Source: an uncultured Clostridia bacterium (GTDB lineage Bacteria > Bacillota > Clostridia > Oscillospirales > QAKW01). Taken from it: a stretch of 7,812 nucleotides of DNA. The stretch spans positions 1 to 7,812 of the forward strand of contig CALXGU010000069.1 in assembly GCA_944387905.1 (NCBI GenBank), in the 5' to 3' direction. The notes beneath the pieces are model-generated. The model was not told where the DNA came from. It saw only the letters and a list, made by a program, of their open reading frames with translations, and did not search any database. Of the stretch, positions 7,567-7,812 are shown in pieces (position 1 is the stretch's first letter; each line of letters starts with the position of its first letter). The position numbers and the translations under genes are program-made.

Positions 7567-7812
7567 TTATTGATTACCCAAAAGATCAGCAATAAACTGA
7601 GCTGCCGTACGACCTGAAATACCTCCATGGTGCATTTCCCATATTCTTGCCTTATCATGAAGTGTTTGCAAATCTATATCAATATTGTTTTTAGCCGCCA
7701 GCTTTTCAACAATATTCAAATATTCGTCACGAGCGGGTTTGGGATAATATATTGTAAGACCGAATCTGGCGGCAAGCGAAAGTTTTTCCTCTACAGTATC
7801 GCCGCTGTGAAT
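7567..7812 (-). CDS. DUF815 family AAA+ ATP-binding protein, C-terminal end
   Basis: Only the last 81 codons are in the window; the frame is open to the right edge and ends at TAA 7569-7567. The visible part reads as the C-terminal region of DUF815 (PF05673) proteins, an AAA+-related ATPase group of unknown cellular role. The stretch with SLAARFGLTIYYPKP (about residues 12-26), then EYLNIV (30-35), then the tail ISGRTAAQF (65-73), matches my memory of the end of this family: a sensor-like strand, a helical lid, and a conserved SGR-x-A-x-QF helix. The P-loop and Walker B motifs would be beyond the edge, so ATP binding is not shown here. No strong terminator lies between its stop and the lacZ promoter 28 bases further on, so some read-through into lacZ is possible. 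Confidence 0.78.
   Translation of the reverse strand: MHSGDTVEEKLSLAARFGLTIYYPKPARDEYLNIVEKLAAKNNIDIDLQTLHDKARIWEMHHGGISGRTAAQFIADLLGNQ

Noticed and set aside
7535..7569. Possible terminator after the DUF815 gene
   Set aside because: Only a weak AT pairing around a long loop can be drawn, without a GC-rich stem.

Overview
The window reads as a stretch of chromosome from a low-GC Gram-positive anaerobe, most likely class Clostridia. The evidence is AT-rich sequence, strong GGAG-type ribosome binding sites, clear sigma-A promoters with 17-bp spacers, cysteine-rich cytosolic enzymes, and protein sequences that read like Clostridia homologues. I cannot assign a genus. All five genes lie on the minus strand, so transcription runs from the right edge to the left edge.

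Reading in the direction of transcription: (1) 7812-7567 is the C-terminal end of a DUF815-type AAA+ ATP-binding protein whose start lies beyond the right edge. (2) 7481-4611 is a complete family 2 beta-galactosidase (lacZ type, 956 aa). It has its own promoter (7511-7539) and a strong terminator (4566-4604). (3) 4492-3065 is a complete pepD-type M20 dipeptidase (475 aa) with its own promoter (4526-4554). (4) 3063-1999 is a complete M24 Xaa-Pro peptidase (354 aa) that starts one base after the pepD stop, so the two peptidases form an operon, closed by a 12-bp-stem terminator at 1970-1998. (5) 1873-1 is recJ, the single-strand DNA exonuclease. It has a very good promoter (1902-1930) and its 3' end runs off the left edge.

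The genes do not form one pathway. The two peptidases plausibly cooperate in the last steps of peptide breakdown in the cytosol: PepD takes dipeptides, and the M24 enzyme deals with the Xaa-Pro bond that general peptidases cannot cleave. The beta-galactosidase stands alone, with no sugar transporter, regulator or galactose-pathway gene in view. RecJ and the DUF815 protein look like ordinary chromosomal genes.

I found no RNA gene, CRISPR array, mobile element, phage gene or new multi-gene system. Every complete gene has its catalytic residues and no frameshift. The most useful points for a second look are the tryptophan-to-cysteine difference at the sugar-binding platform of the beta-galactosidase, the tight coupling of the two peptidases, and the shared extended -10 design of the three promoters.
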